From: Bryobacterales bacterium
Lineage (GTDB): Bacteria > Acidobacteriota > Terriglobia > Bryobacterales > Bryobacteraceae
Assembly (NCBI GenBank): GCA_016716385.1
Contig: JADJWL010000004.1
Span: forward strand, 310,001-374,000
Direction: 5' to 3'
Length of the DNA: 64,000 nt
The position numbers and the translations under genes are program-made. Numbering within the stretch: the first letter of the stretch is position 1; the number at the start of each line of letters is the position of its first letter. This document shows, piece by piece, positions 60,401-64,000 of this stretch. A model generated the notes under the pieces. The model was not told the origin of the DNA and did no database searches. It worked only from the letters and a program-made list of their open reading frames with translations.

Positions 60401-60930
60401 CGCTTCGACGGGGGTTTTTTCTGTGCCGCGGCCCGCGCCGCCGACGGCGGCACAAGCCCTTTGGCGCGCAAATAGGCTGCCAGGTATCCGTAGTAGGTGT
60501 GCAACTCCCCAAGCAGGGAGAGCATTGGTGCTACAGGGTAATCTGTCCGTTCGCCGTTCTGCCGCTTTCGCAGCGCCCGGCGGTCACCGAGTTTTCCGAG
60601 GACGCTGTCGCAGTACTGAAAGGCGGCGGCGAGTGCACTGACCCGTGCCCGCTTCGACGGCAGGTTGCGCAGGTCGTCCAGGTCGGGCTCAGGCTTGCCG
60701 TCGATCGCGGCACATCGGCGGTGCAGGTTGCGGGCGCATCGCTCGATCCACACGCCAAACGGCATCTGGTCGGCCGACGGCTTGAAGCCGTAGTCGCGGC
60801 CAGGCATCAGTTCCGCTGATTCAAAAAGGTTGAGCTTGACGTTCTCGTAGCGGATGCGGACGTTATCCATCAGCGGGTCTTCCGCGCAGGCCACTCCAGC
60901 AAGAATCAAAAGTGCGCACAGGACCTTCAT
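60397..60930 (-). CDS. DinB-superfamily-like exported protein
   Basis: 177 residues with a signal peptide (MKVLCALLILAGVACA). The four-helix DinB pattern is visible: NVRIRYENVKLNLFESAELMPGRDYGFKPSADQMPFGVWIERCARNLHRR and a last helix ELHTYYGYLAAYLRAKGLVPPSA. DinB proteins bind Ni or Zn through three His. Here only H in LHTYYG is at a likely ligand position, and the first site reads WIERCAR, so the metal site is altered. The tail is basic (AQKKPPSKR). It is coupled to the TPR gene and follows the PQQ gene by 23 nt. Confidence 0.7.
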   Translation of the reverse strand: MKVLCALLILAGVACAEDPLMDNVRIRYENVKLNLFESAELMPGRDYGFKPSADQMPFGVWIERCARNLHRRCAAIDGKPEPDLDDLRNLPSKRARVSALAAAFQYCDSVLGKLGDRRALRKRQNGERTDYPVAPMLSLLGELHTYYGYLAAYLRAKGLVPPSAARAAAQKKPPSKR

Positions 60931-60953
60931 CCGCTACCACATCTTAACCCGAT

Positions 60954-62534
60954 TCAATCGTCCGGCAGGGCGAAGGTCAGGACGGAATTGCCTGCCGTCA
61001 CCGCGACGATCTGGCGTCCCCGGAAGCGGTAGGTGATCGGGGCCGACCCGATCTGGCCACCGGTCTGGAAGCGCCAGAGCATCTTGCCTGTCGCGGCGTC
61101 GAACGCCATCAGGTAGCCCTGGTGGTCGCCGGTGAAGACGAGGCCCCCGGCTGTCGCCAGGGTGCCGCCCGAGGGCGCCCGCTCCATCTCAAAACGCCAC
61201 CGTGTCTCGCCGGTGGCGGCATCCACTGCAATGACCGACCCCTTGGCCCCGTCGCCCGGCACCGGTTCCACCGTGCTGAGCTGATACCACTGGCCTTCGA
61301 CGTACTCGTGATCGGTCTTGTAATAGATGTGACAGCCGTCGGTCGAGCCGAAGTAGTACAGCCCGGTCTTCGGGCTGTACGCCGTCGCTTGCCAGTTGTG
61401 CCCGCCGCCAAGACCCGGACAGGACTTGTTGCCCTCCTCGGTTGGATCCTGGCCCGGCACGAGCACCGGCCTGCCGTCGGGGCCGATTTCCTTGGCCCAA
61501 CTCACGATCGTGTACTTCTTCGTCGCCAGCAGCTTTCCGTTCGTCCGGTCCAGGACATAGTAGAACCCGTTGCGGTTCGCCTGAATCACCGTCTTCACCG
61601 TCCGTCCGCCGATGTTCAGATCGACCAGCGGCAGATCTTCGGTCGCGTCCCAGTCGTGCACGTCGTGCGGCGTGAACTGGTAGTGCCAGCGCAGCTTGCC
61701 GGTGTCGGCGTCCAGCGCGACGATGGCGCAGGTATAGAGGTTGTCGCCCGGCCTCACGTCGCCGTTCATGTCCGGCGCGGGGTTGCCGGTGCCCCAGTAG
61801 ACCAGGTTCAGCTCGGGATCGTACGAGCCCGTCACCCACGCCGAGCCGCCGCCACGGATCCAGGAATCGCCGCCCCACGTTTCGCTGCCGGGTTCGCCGG
61901 GCGCCGGAACCGTGTAGAAGCGCCAGGCGCGCTCTCCCGTGGCGGCGTGGTAGGCGTCGATATAGCCCCGGACGCCGAACTCGGCGCCGGAGATCCCGAC
62001 GAGCACTTTGTCCCTGACCACGATCGGCGCCACCGTGAGCGAAAAGCCCTTGCGCCAGTCGGCGACCTCGGTTTCCCATTCGGCTTTGCCGGTCTTGGCG
62101 TCGAGCGCGACGAGCGTGCCTTCGAAGTTTACTTTGAACAGCCGGTTACCCAGCACGGCGAAGCCGCGATTGACCGGCCCGCAGCAGCCCTGCACCTCTT
62201 TCGGATAGCTCTTCGCGTAGTGCCAGATGCGCCGGCCGGTCAGCAGATCGAGTGCCCAGGCATGATTCCCGGGGCCGGTCACGTACATCAATCCGCCGAA
62301 GACAAGCGGCGTCGATTCGTTCTTTCCCGGCACGCCAGTCTGGTGGATCCACTGCGGGACGAGCTTGCGGATGTTGCCCGTGTTGATCTCGCCGAGTTCG
62401 CTATAGCGCCATGCGGCGTAGTCGCGCCCGTAGTGGAGCCAGGTTTCCGGATCCTGTTGCGCCCGCAGAAGCTGATCCGGGGTGATCTGGGCGGAAAGGG
62501 TTCCGGCCACGAACAGGCAGGCAAGCAATCTCAT
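60954..62534 (-). CDS. Exported PQQ-dependent dehydrogenase-like eight-bladed propeller
   Basis: 526 residues with a signal peptide (MRLLACLFVAGTLSAQ). Quinoprotein alcohol-dehydrogenase features are E73 (NESTPLVF), the vicinal disulfide C117-C118 (GCCGPVNRG), metal-site E185 and N251 (TGNPAPDMNGD), and the catalytic base D296 in HDWDATEDLPL. The residue two after that Asp is Thr, not the extra Asp that marks lanthanide enzymes, so Ca is more likely. It lacks its own cytochrome domain and overlaps a dihaem cytochrome c gene by 4 nt, which should take its electrons. Expansions of such exported propellers are typical of Acidobacteriota. Substrate, probably an alcohol or sugar, is unknown. Confidence 0.92.
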   Translation of the reverse strand: MRLLACLFVAGTLSAQITPDQLLRAQQDPETWLHYGRDYAAWRYSELGEINTGNIRKLVPQWIHQTGVPGKNESTPLVFGGLMYVTGPGNHAWALDLLTGRRIWHYAKSYPKEVQGCCGPVNRGFAVLGNRLFKVNFEGTLVALDAKTGKAEWETEVADWRKGFSLTVAPIVVRDKVLVGISGAEFGVRGYIDAYHAATGERAWRFYTVPAPGEPGSETWGGDSWIRGGGSAWVTGSYDPELNLVYWGTGNPAPDMNGDVRPGDNLYTCAIVALDADTGKLRWHYQFTPHDVHDWDATEDLPLVDLNIGGRTVKTVIQANRNGFYYVLDRTNGKLLATKKYTIVSWAKEIGPDGRPVLVPGQDPTEEGNKSCPGLGGGHNWQATAYSPKTGLYYFGSTDGCHIYYKTDHEYVEGQWYQLSTVEPVPGDGAKGSVIAVDAATGETRWRFEMERAPSGGTLATAGGLVFTGDHQGYLMAFDAATGKMLWRFQTGGQIGSAPITYRFRGRQIVAVTAGNSVLTFALPDD

Positions 62535-63295
62535 CGTCGCTCCTTCAGGCTGAAGTCCACCATGTAGGCCACCAGGTCTTCGACTTCTTTCTCACTGAGC
62601 CTCTTGGCGTAATCGCGCGGCATGAGCGACCGGTCCTCGCGGACCAGGCTCTCGACCTCCTCGCGCAGGAACGAGTGAAAGGTTTCGCTCGAATCCATGA
62701 GCGTGGCGGAGAAGGCATCGTAGCCCCGCTCGACGCCAACGATGGTCCGGCCGTCGTGCGTGCGGACACGAACGGTGCCGTAGCCGCGGGTCAGGTCGTT
62801 GTCCGGCTCGACGATCGACTCGCGCAGGTACTTCAGGCTCCGCGAGCGCCCGGTCATCGTCAAATCCGGCCCCATGCGGCTGCCGCGCCTGCCCATCCGG
62901 TGGCACCCGCCGCAGGCGCCTTTCCCCCAGAACACCCGTTCCCCCGCGGCCGCATCTCCGGAAAATCGTTCGGGTTCCTTCGGCGCGAGCGAGCGGACGT
63001 AGCTGACGAAGCGCCAGACGTTTTCCGGACCCTGGCCGAGATAGCCGTTCATCTCGGTGCCGGCGCTGCCCTCGGCGATGACCTTGAACAGCGCGGAATC
63101 GGTGTCTCCGACGCGGAACGTTCCGCGTGTGAGATCCGGGCCGCGTCCGCCCTGGGCGCGAATCCCATGACAGGCGCTGCAATAGATCCGATACATGCCG
63201 CGGCCCACCTCTGCGGCCGACGGATCCGAGGAGAACGGATTCTCCTGCCCCTGGGCCGCCAGCACCGCCAGCAGGCACACCGCGAACCGCGTCAT
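62531..63295 (-). CDS. Exported dihaem cytochrome c
   Basis: 254 residues from ATG 63295; a longer in-frame GTG start lacks signal features. After the signal peptide (MTRFAVCLLAVLAAQGQ) there are two cytochrome c domains: C39-x-x-C42-H43 (YCSACHGIRAQGGRGPDL) and C128-x-x-C131-H132 (CGGCHRMGRRGSRMGPDL). The C-terminal part (VRVRTHDGRTIVGVERGYDAFSATLMDSSE) resembles the PVC-type heme-binding tail. The likely role is electron transfer from the coupled PQQ enzyme to the respiratory chain. TATTCT (63308-63303) ends 7 nt before ATG and probably starts the whole minus-strand run. Confidence 0.92.
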   Translation of the reverse strand: MTRFAVCLLAVLAAQGQENPFSSDPSAAEVGRGMYRIYCSACHGIRAQGGRGPDLTRGTFRVGDTDSALFKVIAEGSAGTEMNGYLGQGPENVWRFVSYVRSLAPKEPERFSGDAAAGERVFWGKGACGGCHRMGRRGSRMGPDLTMTGRSRSLKYLRESIVEPDNDLTRGYGTVRVRTHDGRTIVGVERGYDAFSATLMDSSETFHSFLREEVESLVREDRSLMPRDYAKRLSEKEVEDLVAYMVDFSLKERR

Positions 63296-63390
63296 GCCCC
63301 GCAGAATACTCCCGGCACGGGCGGGTGTCAATCGCGGCCGGGGAATTGTCCCGGTACCTCAAGTGTGAGAAAATCCGACACTGGCACTCG

Positions 63391-64000
63391 ATGCAACTGG
63401 GACAGATCCGATTCGAAAAGACGGTGATCGCCGCCATTGTGGAAGGAGGCAAGGTGCGCCCGATCCCAGGTCACCGGCTGATCGACCTCATCCGCCGCGC
63501 CGAAGCCGAAGGTGTGACGCTCGCGAAGCTGGCGGGCGGCCTCGCCAGCCGTCTCGCGGAAGACGCGCGGTTGCTGCTGCCGATCGATCCGCCGGAAGTG
63601 TGGGCGTGCGGCTGCACCTATGAGATGTCCGCCAGCTTCCGCGACGCCGAGCACGGCACGCGGGAGGGCATGTACGCGTACGTTTATCGAGAACCCCGCC
63701 CCGAGATCTTCTTCAAGGGAACGGCGCGGGTGTGCGTCGGACCCGGCCAGCCCGTCGGCATCCGGCCGGACTCCAGGTTCACAGCGCCCGAACCGGAACT
63801 CGCCGTCGTGCTCGGCCGTGACGGCGCGATCCTCGGGTACACGCTCTGCAATGACGTCTCTGCCTGGGACATCGAGCGCGAGAACCCGCTCTACCTTCCC
63901 CAGTCCAAGATGTACGATGCCTGCTGCGCCCTGGGTCCGGTCATCGTTACGGCCGACGAGATCTCCGATCCCTACAATCTGCAGATGACGTGCACCATCA
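63391..64000 (+). CDS. Fumarylacetoacetate hydrolase-family protein, 3' end outside the window
   Basis: At least 203 residues from ATG 63391, open to the window edge. The N-terminal part (MQLGQIRFEKTVIAAIVEGGKVRPIPGHRLIDLI) leads into the FAH core: FFKGTARVCVGPGQPVGI, metal-site Glu in TAPEPELAVVLG, and GYTLCNDVSAWDIERENPLYLPQSKMYDACCALGPVI. The last motif is close to 2-keto-3-deoxy-D-arabinonate dehydratases (SRDIEGENPLYLPQAK), except that SAW replaces SSR. A role in pentose or sugar-acid breakdown is therefore the best guess. It is divergent from the cytochrome gene across a 95-nt gap. Confidence 0.85.
   Translation, partial: MQLGQIRFEKTVIAAIVEGGKVRPIPGHRLIDLIRRAEAEGVTLAKLAGGLASRLAEDARLLLPIDPPEVWACGCTYEMSASFRDAEHGTREGMYAYVYREPRPEIFFKGTARVCVGPGQPVGIRPDSRFTAPEPELAVVLGRDGAILGYTLCNDVSAWDIERENPLYLPQSKMYDACCALGPVIVTADEISDPYNLQMTCTI

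Noticed and set aside
62000..62534. Possible lanthanide-dependent quinoprotein
   Set aside because: The residue two after the catalytic Asp (D296) is Thr, not the Asp that marks XoxF-type lanthanide enzymes.
1..64000. CRISPR arrays, tRNA or rRNA genes, prophage
   Set aside because: No regularly spaced repeats, no tRNA-like clover-leaf in the short intergenic gaps and no phage structural genes were seen.

Overview
The window is a gene-dense, high-GC bacterial chromosome segment with about 54 genes, no gap above 300 bases, and no rRNA, tRNA, CRISPR array or intact mobile element that I can see. The gene mix points to Acidobacteriota, most likely a Bryobacterales/Solibacter-like soil lineage: an Oar-type TonB-dependent receptor, many Tat-exported enzymes, PVC-type cytochrome and PQQ propeller proteins, DUF1080, a sulfatase, a pectate lyase, a lipase-maturation-factor protein and a PEP-CTERM protein. 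That assignment is inferred from gene content only.

Layout. 1-4.6 kb (+): end of an unknown gene, an Rrf2 regulator, a lactonase-like lipoprotein and hypABCD. 4.6-7.6 kb (-): maturation protease, large subunit and Tat-exported small subunit of a [NiFe] hydrogenase, tail to tail with hypD. A sigma-54-type -24/-12 site and an upstream inverted repeat precede the hydrogenase operon. 7.8-14.4 kb: an orphan HNH nuclease, a DSD1-type PLP enzyme, DUF362, nitrilase, a lipoprotein, RsmB and a LarA-like protein. 14.4-16.4 kb: anti-sigma and ECF sigma genes facing a flavodiiron-type metallo-beta-lactamase protein across a symmetric palindrome. 16.4-27.8 kb: a two-domain esterase, two tandem amidohydrolases in an operon with a TonB-dependent receptor, a glycosidase-like protein and an amino-acid decarboxylase. 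27.8-36 kb: MFS transporter, serA with an aminotransferase, YqeY, OPT transporter and a frameshifted NtrC-type regulator.

36-48.8 kb: serine hydrolase, pectate lyase, TPR protein, AsmA-like protein, PKD protein, a broken nucleotidyltransferase, a Gfo/Idh and DapA-like pair, and an esterase coupled to a transglutaminase-like protein. 49-54.4 kb: PEP-CTERM protein, a DUF1080-STAS-CoA-disulfide-reductase-like-DUF72 run, and a Cys-type sulfatase. 54.4-63.3 kb (-): a close-packed six-gene run holding a dihaem cytochrome c, a PQQ dehydrogenase-like protein, a DinB-like secreted protein, a TPR protein, a large haem/HEAT protein and a lipase-maturation-factor protein. The right edge cuts a fumarylacetoacetate-hydrolase-family gene.

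Two themes run through it. One is scavenging of polymers and amino-acid or sugar derivatives in the envelope, using exported hydrolases, a receptor and quinoprotein/cytochrome enzymes. The other is H2 oxidation outside the cytoplasm. Many genes carry a TAnnnT hexamer 5-12 nt before the start codon and no Shine-Dalgarno site, suggesting frequent leaderless transcription. The most notable points are the sigma-54 hydrogenase promoter with enhancer-like repeat, a Cys-for-Pro change in the hydrogenase medial FeS site, the ECF/zinc anti-sigma/flavodiiron-like module, an amidohydrolase paralogue lacking a metal-ligand His, and an esterase/transglutaminase-like gene pair.
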